From Alligator mississippiensis (Eukaryota; Chordata; Crocodylia; Alligatoridae), in the NCBI RefSeq assembly GCF_030867095.1, contig NC_081835.1, forward strand, positions 47,723,892 through 47,787,891: a stretch of DNA of 64,000 nt. Reading direction: 5' to 3'. A program made the position numbers and the translations under genes. The notes beneath the pieces were generated by a model. That model searched no databases and was not told where the DNA came from. It saw only the letters and a program-made list of their open reading frames with translations. The number at the start of each line of letters is the position of its first letter. Position 1 is the first letter of the stretch. Shown here one piece after another: positions 42,701-48,881 of the stretch.

Positions 42701-45392
42701 CGTATTTTCCATCGGGGCATTTGGTGCATTGGATGAGGTATATCACATTTCTGGAGGTGCAGCTGTAAGATCTGGGATGCTGATGGCTCTGTTGTGGGGT
42801 GTAGTAATAGTGGAGGTGGTGGAGATGTGTTGGCAGGTTTTGCATTTCTTGTCATGGCACAGTCTGGATCCTTTAGGTGTGTTCTGGGCTAGAGGAAGTT
42901 TGCTTCTGGTGATGAGGTTAGAGAGGTTCGGTGCTTGTTTAAAGGCTAGGATGGGTGGCTCTGGGAAGATCTTTTTAAGAATAGGGTCTCTGTCTAGTAT
43001 GGGTTGCAATTGTTTGAGGATTTTCCGTACCGGTTCAAGGGAGGGGTGATACGTCATAACCAGCGGTGTGCGATTTGTGGGGGTTTTTCTTCTGTACTGC
43101 AGCAGTTCTTCACGTGGTATCCAGGTGGCTCTTTCAAACATGCGATCTACCTCTCTGGAGGAGTGTCCTTGCTGGGTGAAAGCCTTTTTAAGGTTGGTGA
43201 GGTGGCAATCCCGGGTGTTCTCTTCAGTGCAAATGCGGTGGTATCTGAGGGCTTGGCTGTATATCACAGCTTTTTTGGTGTGTTTAGGGTGATTGCTGGT
43301 TCTATGCAAATACATACATTGGTCTGTGGGTTTTTTGTATAACGTGGTCTGTATTTTATCATTCTGGATACTGATCATCGTATCTAAAAAGGAGATGTTG
43401 GTGCTGGAGTATTCTAGAGAAAGTTGGATGGAGGGATGGTAATTGTTGAATTTCTGATGGAACTCAATCAGAGATTGCAGGTTTTCAGTCCAAATGATGA
43501 AGATGTCATCGATATATCTTAAGTATAGCAAGGGTTTGATGATGCAGTTCTTGAGGAAGTCTTCTTCCAGGTGGCTTATAAAAAGGTTGGCATACTGTGG
43601 GGCCATTTTAGTGCCCATAGCTGTTCCCATCATCTGGAGGAAGTGTTGATTATTAAAAGTGAAATTGTTGTGTGTGAGGGTGAAGTGTATAAGGTCAGTA
43701 ATATCTTTGGGTCTGTATTCTGAGTTGTAATCTTGTTCCTGTAGATATGTAAGGCAGGCTTGGATGCCATCCTGGTGTGGGATGTTGGTATATAGGCTGG
43801 TAACGTCTATGGTGGCTAGGAGCGTGTTGCTGGGAAGGTGGTTTATGTTTTTAAGTTTCCATAGAAAGTCTGTAGTGTCTTGTACAAAACTTGCTCTGTG
43901 GGTGACAAGCAGTTTTAGGATTGATTCAATGAAACCTGATATTTCCTTAGTTAGGGTCCCATGGTTGGATATGATAGGTCTGCCAGGGTTCCCTTGTTTG
44001 TGGATTTTAGGGAGCATGTAAAAAGTCCCCGGGTTAGGTAGTAGGGGGATCAAGGTCTGTACCTGGGAAGAACAGCTGAGCAGGCTCTAGTCTGGATGAG
44101 TAGGCTGTCAGTGTGCTGCTTCTGGCTGGATGGGGAGCCTCTAGGGCAGCCAGAGGGAGCCCAGCACAGCCTGCTGCCTCAGCCAGCCATTGCAGAGATG
44201 AGGTGTTGGTGCAGGTACTCAGCCATGATGCTGAGGGCACATTGTGCCCATCCAGCCTTGGTGTCATCAAGGGTGAAGACAAGCCAGGGCTTCCTGAGAG
44301 TTCCCACCGTAGTACCCCAAGGAGAAGGGCCTTGCAGTAGGGGGCTTGCACAACAGGTGTTCACAAGGGGGAAATGGTAGGGAGAACTGGGTACAGGGGA
44401 CAATTCCCAGCGCACAGAATATGTTAGCCCAGTCTTGATGTTGCCCAGTGCTTGAGACACCATGGCAGTAACTGCTTCTCCTCTGTGTTTCGGGGTAGGC
44501 ACCTGAGAGATGACCTGGCTGATGGTGGCCTGAAGGATTGTGTGTGGCTGGACACAGGGACTGGACTTCTAAGGGACGCACTCTGCGAGGAGAGGAAGCC
44601 ATTCATCTGCAAGTGCAACGAGGGTAAGGGACTTGCTGATGCCTGTTAGAGAGGGGCTATGGACCTCCCCTCCTGCCACATCCAGCCCTTTGTTTAACCC
44701 CAAAGCAGGTGCTACCTAGGCTCTCACTGTGCTGGCTTCCCCTCTACCTGCTACCTCCCATGCCAGTGGAAAGGTCATCTCCAGAACTAAAAAAAGGGGT
44801 CAGTTCTCTGTCAGTTCCATCTTCAGGGCCCAGTGCAGCATCCTCTGCAGTTTGGGTTTTGTAATGTGTTCGGCTGAGAACTGGGCTGAGACACTTCCAA
44901 GTCATTTAAATCAATGTTTCTCAACCTGTGAGTCACAATCCAAAAGTGGGTCACAAGAATATATGGAAGGGTCATGAACAATCACTGAAAAACTTGGAAA
45001 ATCACAGATTTTCTCCTTTAAAGGACAAAAATGTGGGAAACCACAAGTTTTCCCTTGCAGGCTGACAGGAGGCTAGCTACTTAAACTATTTACTGGGCTG
45101 GGACTGACCATTGATGTTTACAAATGGGTCCAGGTACAAAAAACATTGAGAACCATTGATTTAAACCAATGGTAGTCTCCTGGCCCTGAGTACATTTCAC
45201 AGCCTTTCCACTGAGGACTCTCTTGTCAAGGCCAAGTTTGTGTCAGGTTTCATTGGAGGGCCGGTGGCCAGAGAAGCAATGCTAGGCTGGCTTGGGGGTA
45301 AAGCAGCTCTCATCTTGTTTCCAGGATACACTAAAATGGAGCCACCTGGCTTGAAATGCCTTCTAGGTCTTGCAGGAATCTCCTACTTGTGA
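16690..45392 (+). CDS. Secreted mosaic multi-lectin protein: six CTLDs, pentraxin-like, ricin-like and EGF-like modules
   Basis: I read 29 coding exons: 16690-16759, 17330-17484, 17809-17939, 18389-18513, 19327-19494, 19797-19890, 20271-20443, 21235-21642, 22409-22646, 23244-23461, 24412-24612, 25484-25668, 27259-27451, 28382-28536, 29044-29147, 29562-29686, 30025-30246, 30593-30730, 31541-31698, 32110-32197, 32941-33156, 33472-33612, 34410-34576, 35728-35837, 36670-36788, 37894-38054, 38880-38992, 44499-44623, 45325-45392. They sum to 4569 nt: 1522 residues plus stop. All junctions are GT-AG and in frame. Introns between modules are all phase 1; inside the CTLDs they are mostly phase 0 then phase 2. 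No transmembrane segment is seen, so a secreted glycan- or pattern-binding protein of plasma, mucus or matrix is likely (inference). CTLDs lack the EPN/QPD sugar-binding motifs. Paralogous relatives would be mannose-receptor-like proteins, but the domain order differs. I do not know a named orthologue. The last exon and the CTLD4 splice are the least certain parts. Confidence 0.8.
17330..18513 (+). CDS. Mosaic lectin exons 2-4: CTLD1
   Basis: Exons 17330-17484, 17809-17939 and 18389-18513 encode residues 24-160, a long-form C-type lectin domain. It begins 'LCPPGWVVYKSALCLF', has the core motif 'YWIGL' in the second exon and ends 'WRDWDCNRTNSFICE' with the conserved C-x-C arrangement. Six cysteines fit the three disulphides of a long-form CTLD. 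The EPN/QPD position reads 'GHPK', and the WND triplet is only partly kept (WRD), so calcium-dependent mannose or galactose binding is doubtful. NRT is a possible N-glycan site. Introns inside the domain are phase 0 and phase 2. Confidence 0.88.
18618..18750 (+). mobile_element. CR1 3'-end fragment in intron 4
   Basis: This short piece matches the CR1 ORF2 end and 3' UTR: a 'caagaggaagctggacag' block (last ORF2 codons), then 'cctgatgatct' and 'ggtcccctccaaccct', closing with the repeat 'actatgatactatgat'. The repeat unit differs from the attcatag type, so it belongs to another, older CR1 subfamily. Confidence 0.7.
19327..20443 (+). CDS. Mosaic lectin exons 5-7: CTLD2
   Basis: Exons 19327-19494, 19797-19890 and 20271-20443 encode residues 161-305. 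The domain has 'GCYTF', 'PWPQALAFCQKSGGSLVII', the core 'MWIGLQF', 'QWSN' and an end with 'GRWETRRC' and 'GFFCKY', matching CTLD positions. Its first internal intron is phase 1, unlike the phase-0 position in CTLDs 1, 3, 5 and 6. The acceptor for the third exon (acacatag, ending at 20270) has a poor pyrimidine tract, but it is the only one that gives the domain in frame; the stronger-looking acceptor at 20332 would lead to a stop. No EPN/QPD motif is seen. Confidence 0.8.
21235..21642 (+). CDS. Mosaic lectin exon 8: unassigned beta-rich module
   Basis: A single symmetrical phase 1-1 exon of 408 nt encodes residues 306-441. It starts 'DFCEPPAPMEFPLPGG' and ends 'ISGVAVANVC', with alternating hydrophobic strands between and possible N-glycan site NTT. 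The first and last cysteines could pair. I do not recognise the family with confidence. The order of strand-like blocks and the 'NSWGFITFPAGMVGFF' stretch faintly recall the animal farnesoic-acid O-methyltransferase-like (Methyltransf_FA) domain, which also accompanies lectins, but this is a guess. The acceptor (ccttggcag) and donor (gtagaa) are good. Confidence 0.7.
22409..24612 (+). CDS. Mosaic lectin exons 9-11: pentraxin/LamG-like domain
   Basis: Exons 22409-22646, 23244-23461 and 24412-24612 encode residues 442-660. The order of motifs follows the pentraxin jelly-roll: 'FSLSLWMRS' and 'LLSYA' (early strands), 'WHHIAISVS' (the pentraxin H-x-C-x-S/T site, with alanine in place of cysteine), 'YMVFIDGEPW', 'GISVGGALNLG' and 'FEGxLSEVNLWDRALS'-like 'YEGDLSEVNLWDRALS', then 'GNVVSWSQL'. 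Pentraxins bind ligands through calcium in this fold; whether the calcium ligands survive here is unclear. NTS and NFS are potential N-glycan sites. A ConA/LamG-fold assignment is safe; calling it pentraxin is very likely. Confidence 0.83.
23722..24030. repeat. G/T-rich imperfect minisatellite in intron 10
   Basis: The stretch is built of loosely repeated G/T-rich units that contain variants of 'tacagccccagtgtgttggg' and 'gtgttgtgtt' with changed spacing. It lies between two pentraxin exons. Unit length is irregular (roughly 60-90 nt), so it is a decayed tandem repeat and not a clean microsatellite. Confidence 0.5.
25484..27451 (+). CDS. Mosaic lectin exons 12-13: ricin-B-like (beta-trefoil) region
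   Basis: Exons 25484-25668 and 27259-27451 encode residues 661-786. They show the rhythm of a ricin-type trefoil: 'SLSILCANL' then 'ALEHCPTHALWGLQLNGRLR' and 'SSCLL', followed by 'VGLDGVSVGCNSDC', 'SFRLLPDQRIQNLYSGFC' and 'GLSLRKCS'. This resembles the N-terminal cysteine-rich ricin-like domain of mannose receptors. The Q-x-W signature is degenerate (LWGL, SFRL), so sugar binding cannot be assumed. The two exons are joined in phase 0 and bounded by phase 1 introns. The 1.6-kb intron between them is GC-rich and holds a CR1 3'-end and a hAT-like scrap. Confidence 0.7.
25800..25900. mobile_element. hAT-like terminal scrap in intron 12
   Basis: The sequence 'gtggttggcaacctgctgcc' resembles the terminal part of many vertebrate hAT elements (ggttggcaacctgcggcc type). 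Only one end is recognisable and no target duplication can be shown. Confidence 0.35.
25921..26030 (+). mobile_element. Old CR1 3'-end fragment in intron 12
   Basis: The stretch has the CR1 tail pattern: 'ggtctgaactagatg', 'cttgaggtccctcccagccc' and a final 'ctatgattctt'. It is a short, old fragment with no coding part. Confidence 0.6.
28382..29686 (+). CDS. Mosaic lectin exons 14-16: CTLD3
   Basis: Exons 28382-28536, 29044-29147 and 29562-29686 encode residues 787-914. The domain reads 'CPRAQDWKAWKNKCFLV', 'WHQALNYCQRFPSGSLLTL', 'SIWTGLRGGSLHQWADGTPA' and ends 'ADCVLLLPSG', 'CQRRHHWVCQ'. The core is WTGL in place of WIGL. Cysteine positions match a long-form CTLD. The EPN/QPD segment is replaced by unrelated residues. 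Introns are phase 0 and phase 2 inside and phase 1 at both ends, exactly as in CTLD1, 5 and 6. Confidence 0.86.
30025..30730 (+). CDS. Mosaic lectin exons 17-18: module A1 plus EGF-like 1
   Basis: Exon 30025-30246 encodes residues 915-988, a module of about 74 residues beginning 'LYVAFPGKSWHGSL' with a central 'QCTALGRGCNAVVSM' and ending 'AVHIKA'. Exon 30593-30730 encodes residues 989-1034, an EGF/laminin-EGF-like module 'CAPGYSGQDCQSVCPVC' with a later 'NPLTGAC'. Both exons are phase 1-1. Module A has two central cysteines and a size like PAN/apple domains, but I cannot assign it. The same pair of exons recurs at 32941-33612, so A plus EGF is a duplicated cassette. Confidence 0.77.
31541..32197 (+). 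CDS. Mosaic lectin exons 19-20: shortened CTLD4
   Basis: Exon 31541-31698 encodes a CTLD start ('LKCPSFTGWVYKDGACVSL', then 'ICRRYLAAEVLEI'), and exon 32110-32197 encodes a CTLD end ('CATPSGGG', 'INCPPQSLWSCQRAE'), together residues 1035-1116. The middle exon that carries the W-I/T-G-L core in the other five CTLDs was not found in the 411-nt intron between. The two exons join directly in phase 0. If the third exon were read in the usual phase 2 it would hit a stop, so the shortened form is the only open reading. The domain probably no longer folds as a full CTLD. Confidence is lower for exon 20. Confidence 0.6.
32941..33612 (+). CDS. Mosaic lectin exons 21-22: module A2 plus EGF-like 2
   Basis: Exon 32941-33156 encodes residues 1117-1188, a second copy of module A: 'LFISFKGFAWQRHHSL', 'SCFLQRENCSGVLQLKGAHY' and 'AVLYVKS', aligning along its length with exon 17. 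Exon 33472-33612 encodes residues 1189-1235, a second EGF-like module 'CSPGYHGVNCKKRCLLC', 'CSPLSGRC'. Both are phase 1-1. Divergence between the two cassettes is large, so the duplication is old. NCS in module A2 is a possible N-glycan site. Confidence 0.77.
33675..33704. repeat. (GT)n microsatellite
   Basis: An uninterrupted GT dinucleotide run of about 15 units lies in the intron after EGF-like module 2. Confidence 0.95.
34410..36788 (+). CDS. Mosaic lectin exons 23-25: CTLD5
   Basis: Exons 34410-34576, 35728-35837 and 36670-36788 encode residues 1236-1367. This is the most canonical first exon: 'CPGHAGWWYWDGHCYFM', 'TWEEAERACRSFGKGLGLL' and 'LNSQEEK'. The second has 'HSWTGLNDLDGDGKW'. 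The third exon was placed by phase (2 in, 1 out), by a good acceptor (ttccccattag) and by the end 'SCSVLKPWVCEGPE', which matches the C-terminal cysteine pattern. The EPN/QPD and WND motifs are absent. The third exon is the most diverged part of the domain. Confidence 0.82.
37894..44623 (+). CDS. Mosaic lectin exons 26-28: CTLD6
   Basis: Exons 37894-38054, 38880-38992 and 44499-44623 encode residues 1368-1500. Motifs are 'CPLDPGWRQWNGSCYYW', 'TWQKALQVCRRF', 'FWTGLNDQ', 'FQWTT' and a C-terminal part 'DCVWLDTGTG', 'ALCEERKPFICKC'. Internal introns are phase 0 and phase 2. The second intron is 5.5 kb because a CR1 (39659-41889) and a Penelope-like element (42131-44056) landed in it. CTLD5 and CTLD6 share WTGLND and are probably sister domains. 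NGS and NST are possible N-glycan sites. Confidence 0.85.
39659..41889 (+). mobile_element. CR1 LINE, 5'-truncated, in the intron before exon 28
   Basis: Plus-strand CR1 truncated inside the endonuclease domain (homology begins 'HLIIEFNIRRQVGK'). A long open frame to 41776 holds the complete reverse transcriptase: 'PEDWKRANVVPIFKKGRKED', '[15 protein letters not shown]', '[14 protein letters not shown]' and 'FADDTKLWG'. Near 41690 a loss of two bases shifts the last 40 codons out of frame ('[10 protein letters not shown]' in sister copies becomes 'FFTESGHGLE'). It ends with 'atctatgaatctatgaatct'. One frame break in about 700 codons indicates a young copy of the same subfamily as the one at 8883-11815. 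Confidence 0.95.
42131..44056 (-). mobile_element. Penelope-like element with reverse transcriptase and GIY-YIG endonuclease
   Basis: Minus strand. An open frame 44053-42743 (436 residues) holds a Penelope-type reverse transcriptase: 'GTFYMLPKIHKQGNPGRPII', 'MGTKMAPQYANLF' and the catalytic 'YIDDIF'. A cysteine-rich 'CHDKKCKTCQHI' follows. The GIY-YIG endonuclease part lies in an overlapping frame (42845-42528): 'VIYLIQCTKCPDGKYVGET' and 'RMNAHWKSI', so there is a frame break between the two domains. The 5' end is cut at the start of the reverse transcriptase. The 3' part contains 'cctgatgaagggtttttgaa' on the minus strand, typical of this family. It lies in an intron of the lectin gene in the opposite direction. 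Confidence 0.9.
44904..45166. mobile_element. hAT-like non-autonomous element with 8-bp duplication
   Basis: The left end is 'caatgtttctcaacctgtg' (from 44912) and the right end 'ttgagaaccattg' (to 45158), imperfect inverted termini typical of hAT elements. The flanks are ATTTAAAT (44904-44911) and ATTTAAAC (45159-45166), an 8-bp target duplication with one change. At 247 bp it has no transposase. It sits in the last intron of the lectin gene model. Confidence 0.7.
45325..45392 (+). CDS. Mosaic lectin exon 29: proposed terminal exon
   Basis: A good acceptor (catcttgtttccag, ending at 45324) is followed by a phase-compatible 22-residue tail (residues 1501-1522) that starts 'GYTKMEPPGLKCLLGLAG' and stops at TGA 45390-45392. 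There is no membrane anchor. A possible ATTAAA poly(A) signal lies at 45828-45833. Evidence is acceptor quality and frame only, because a short unique tail has no family to compare; a further-downstream alternative exon remains possible. Confidence 0.45.
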
Positions 45393-46092
45393 CCTCCACT
45401 CTAATGGCTATGACAGCTTGAGTGGTTCACCTGAGTTACTCCTGCAGGTCTTTCACCTTCTCCGGGCCCCTTGGGAGCCTCTCCTGACCAAGACCCTCCA
45501 CTCTAAAGGACTGAAGTATTCAGAACCTCTCCTGAACCAACTGGGTGTGGGAAGGTTGGAGGGGATCCTGCCCAGTTAATAAGCAGATTTGTGATTTGGC
45601 CTAGTTCTATAGTTAGCTCATTTGTAACTGTCTCTTCATTAGACATTTCTAATATACCTCTCCATGATGTTATCAATGCAACTGTTAACACTATGCAGCT
45701 ATTAATATTGGTTTGGTTGGAAAACAGTCCCTGCCCAAGGCCATTTTCAAAACCTAGTTCCTGTTCATCTCCTTTTCATCTCCTCTTAATTGTAACTTTC
45801 CAAGTAATTAGGGCCTATAGGCAAATGATTAAATGTGGGCACAGATTTGCCAGCCCATCATTCCTCTTTCTTAGCAGTGCCAGGAAATAGAGATTGGATC
45901 CTTGGTCCCCTGGCCCCTTTCCCAGAGGATGTCATTGCTCTTTGCTGAACTCCAGCAATGCAAAATACTGGTGAAGATAGTTCTAGCCAGGGGAGGAGAA
46001 TCAGATGAGATGACAGCAGCAGGGAATCTGCATGGAAGTAGAGCTCCAAAATGTGCTGTATTTTGAAGGAGGATGGCAGAAGCTGACCATTC
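45393..46092. other. Possible 3' UTR and intergenic DNA
   Basis: No coding frame is supported. If exon 29 is right this is the 3' UTR up to about 45850. Confidence 0.3.
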
Positions 46093-46317
46093 CCCAAGGG
46101 CAGGAGTGGCCAGCCTGCAGCAAGTGCTATGGGCCACCTCTGTGTGTGGCATGTGGTAGACTGGGGAGGGGACAGCCAGCACAGTAGCAGGTAGAGCAGG
46201 GAGCAAAAGGCAGAGCAGCTGATTGGGCAGGGGATGAGGATAAGAGTGGCACTTGGGGGGGCGTGAGGCTAATTTATGGCACACCTGCCTAAAAGGCTGG
46301 CTCCCAGTGCCTTAGGG
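46093..46317. mobile_element. Probable hAT-like non-autonomous element
   Basis: The left end at 46101 is 'caggagtggccagcctgc' and the right part is 'tggcacacctgcctaaaagg', ending near 46309, both typical of hAT elements. Flanks CCCAAGGG (46093-46100) and CCTTAGGG (46310-46317) agree at six of eight positions. No coding capacity. Confidence 0.45.
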
Positions 46318-47500
46318 GCCCCCAGGGATACTAATCCGGGCTGAGTGGCCTGGACACCATCTCCCCAAAGAACCAAGTTCCTTTGTGATCTCACATTCCC
46401 ATTGCTACTGTAATGCTTCTCCTTGGCTTTTGAAAGTCAATTTTTTTGTAAACTTTTATGCCCCTCCCCCCCCACAGTTATGGTAGTATCTGAGCCTCTC
46501 ACAGCCCAATTCCTGTGGAGGAGGGTGGCAGGGCTGTTATTCCCATTACGCAGGCATGGAACTGAGCCACTTCTATGGAACTGAGCCACAAAGAAGCTAA
46601 GTCCTACATCCACAAAACAGATTTTGGTGCTAAACATTGTCACATCTGCTTGTAGGCCACTGCTTAAGGGAACTTCCAGCCCTGAGCGAATAGCCAGTCT
46701 TCCTAGACACTGCATGGGAAAAGCTGGGTGCCCGGCTTTGGCACCCAGAAAGACTAGAGTGTTTAAGGAAGGAGCTGAAGAGGCTGAAGGGAAAGAGTTA
46801 AGATTCTAACGTCACAGAGGGACATCCCGCCACACAAGATTCACAGCCCTGAGCCTGCTCCTATTAGGCCCCCTACTCTAGTCCTTCCTCACGCAGAATA
46901 GGTGAAGGGAAAAGTTGGTTGTCACCCACCTTTTTCCCCATAAACCTATGGGTTAGAACACTTCCAGGCCTCAGGAGGCTCATTCAAGTCTCTCCTCTGT
47001 CTATTGAGGCTGAACTATCTCTCTCTGTCCTCCCAGGAAAGTCTCCTATCCACCAGGCAAAGGGATTATCTGGGGTGGGACCCATCAGTCTCAAGATGAA
47101 GCCATTTGTGAATTACTGAAATCTCCATTGGCCTGGGCTGGGGAGAGAGTAAGGCTTTCTCTCTGTCTTAATGGTTACAACATTCACTTATATAGGGGAG
47201 ACCTAGCTTCCAGTCCATACTCCTGTGGATATTTAAGTGTTTTGTAACAAGTTCAATAGCTCCAACAGGACAGATGGATATAGCCACATCCCATCCACTA
47301 ATAAGTGGCAGGGAGGACTCTGCTGTGCGAGGTGGATTTACATCCCCGTTAGATAGTAGATGGTTTGAAATTTGGATATCCTGAGGTGGGGGGAGTACAT
47401 GCTCAAGTCCAGGAGCTACTGAGTAAAAGAAGGCAGCCCCTCCTTTGGCAGCTGTTTTGTGTGGGGTCCAATTCAGTAGAAGTGTTCTGAGGATATCTCC
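46318..47500. other. Intergenic, possible old SINE trace
   Basis: No gene is seen. A stretch at about 47167-47222 ('taatggttacaacattcac', then 'ggggagacctagcttccag') vaguely recalls a tRNA-derived repeat, but the boxes are too degraded to call. Confidence 0.3.
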
Positions 47501-47589
47501 CTATCACTCAAGCTTTCAGGGCAGGGAAGTTTCTAGTGATGGATCCTTGCAGGTGGTGGTGGTGGTAGTAGTGATTATGAAGCAAGTGT

Positions 47590-48345
47590 TGCCACACTCA
47601 TATGGCAGAGGCATAAGGACCAGAAAGCCAGCAATAGGTAGAATGGTCAATGTCAATAAGACCTTGGGCACCTGAAGAAGGGCCACGAGGACATTCATAG
47701 ATGGTGTGGTAGGCTGTTTGAGTTTGAGCACCACAGTTGCAACCAATGTCATTGGAGAGGCCCCTAGAATGCAAGCTTGCTTTAAACTGTCCAGTGCCTA
47801 TTCTGAGACAGTTAAGAGCAATCCAGGCCCTGAGGGGCAGCTGCCAGCCTGAGGAGCAGAAGCTGGTATGGGAGTGAAGTTCTTTAGCTGCAGTTCTTGT
47901 GCAGCCTTTTTTCTGCTCCACTGATGGGAGGTCCATGCTGTGGGTGACATGCCAACTGCAAATTCGATGAGTTTATTGGCCTAAATGAAGAACGGATTCC
48001 AAGACTTCAGACAATAGTTGTTTTTTTCTGGCTTGAGACGACTAAGCCAGAGTGCAGAGAATGGTTCAGATTTTGAGCTTTGAGGCCTAGGGCCAGGGTG
48101 GCAGCTTGTCTCTGGATGTCAGGGGATGGAATGCTTGAGAGGACTGGTAAGTAGTCAAATGGAGTTGGCATAAGGCATCCAGTGATGTTACTCATGACGC
48201 TGTTAAGGCTAGAGTCCACTAGCTTATGTGCGTGCTTCGGCCCCATACTGATGCACAGTACTCAGCAGGAGTATACAGAAGTGCCAAAGTGAGGTGTTTG
48301 GAGACTTGCACCCCAGGTGGTGCTAGCAAGGTGATGAATAAGAGT
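47590..48345 (-). mobile_element. Jockey/I-like LINE, 3' part of ORF2 (C-terminal region)
   Basis: On the minus strand, from 48345 downwards: 'LLYTPAEYCASVWGRSTHIS', 'SNITGCLMPTPFDYLPVLSS', 'DIQRQAATLALGLK', then 'RAWIALNCLRIGTGQFKASL' and 'GCNCGAQTQTAYHTIYECP'. This is the region after the reverse transcriptase of a jockey/I-superfamily element, ending in the C-x-C-G...QT..H....C zinc-like motif. It has several frame changes and is old. Its N-terminal half is at 57680-58610; about 9.3 kb of CR1 material separates the two. Confidence 0.65.
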
Positions 48346-48881
48346 TCCCCTGCTATTGACCAGGTCACAAAATCCTTAGATGCAGGGGTAGCAGTGGACG
48401 TAGTCTTTCTGGACTTCAGGAAGGCCTTCGACACTCTCTCTCACCCCATTCTCATTAAAAAATTAGGGGACTGTGGCCTTGACACCTACACAGTCAAATG
48501 GGTCGCTAACTGGATGGAGAGCCGCACCCAGAGAGTGGTGGTGGATGGGTCATTTTTGACCTGGAGGGATGTGGGCAGTGGGGTTCCCCAGGGCTCGGTC
48601 CTTGGACCTGCGCTGTTCAACGTGTTCATCAGTGACTTGGACAAGGGGGTAAAAAGCACCCTATTCAAATTTGCTGATGACACTAAGATGTGGGGGGATC
48701 CTGGCATGCTAGAAGGGAGGAATAGGCTGCAATTGGAACTAGACAGGCTACAGGGGTTGGCAGATGAGGACAGGATGGGTTTCAACACTGACAAGTGCAA
48801 GGTGCTGCATCTGGGGAGGAAGAACCAGCAGCAGACCTACAGGCTGGGGAACTCCCTTCTTGTCAGTGCGGAGGCAGAAAA

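Noticed and set aside
47167-47222. tRNA-like A and B box pattern
   Set aside because: The boxes are degraded and no cloverleaf or SINE tail is visible. At most it is an old SINE trace.
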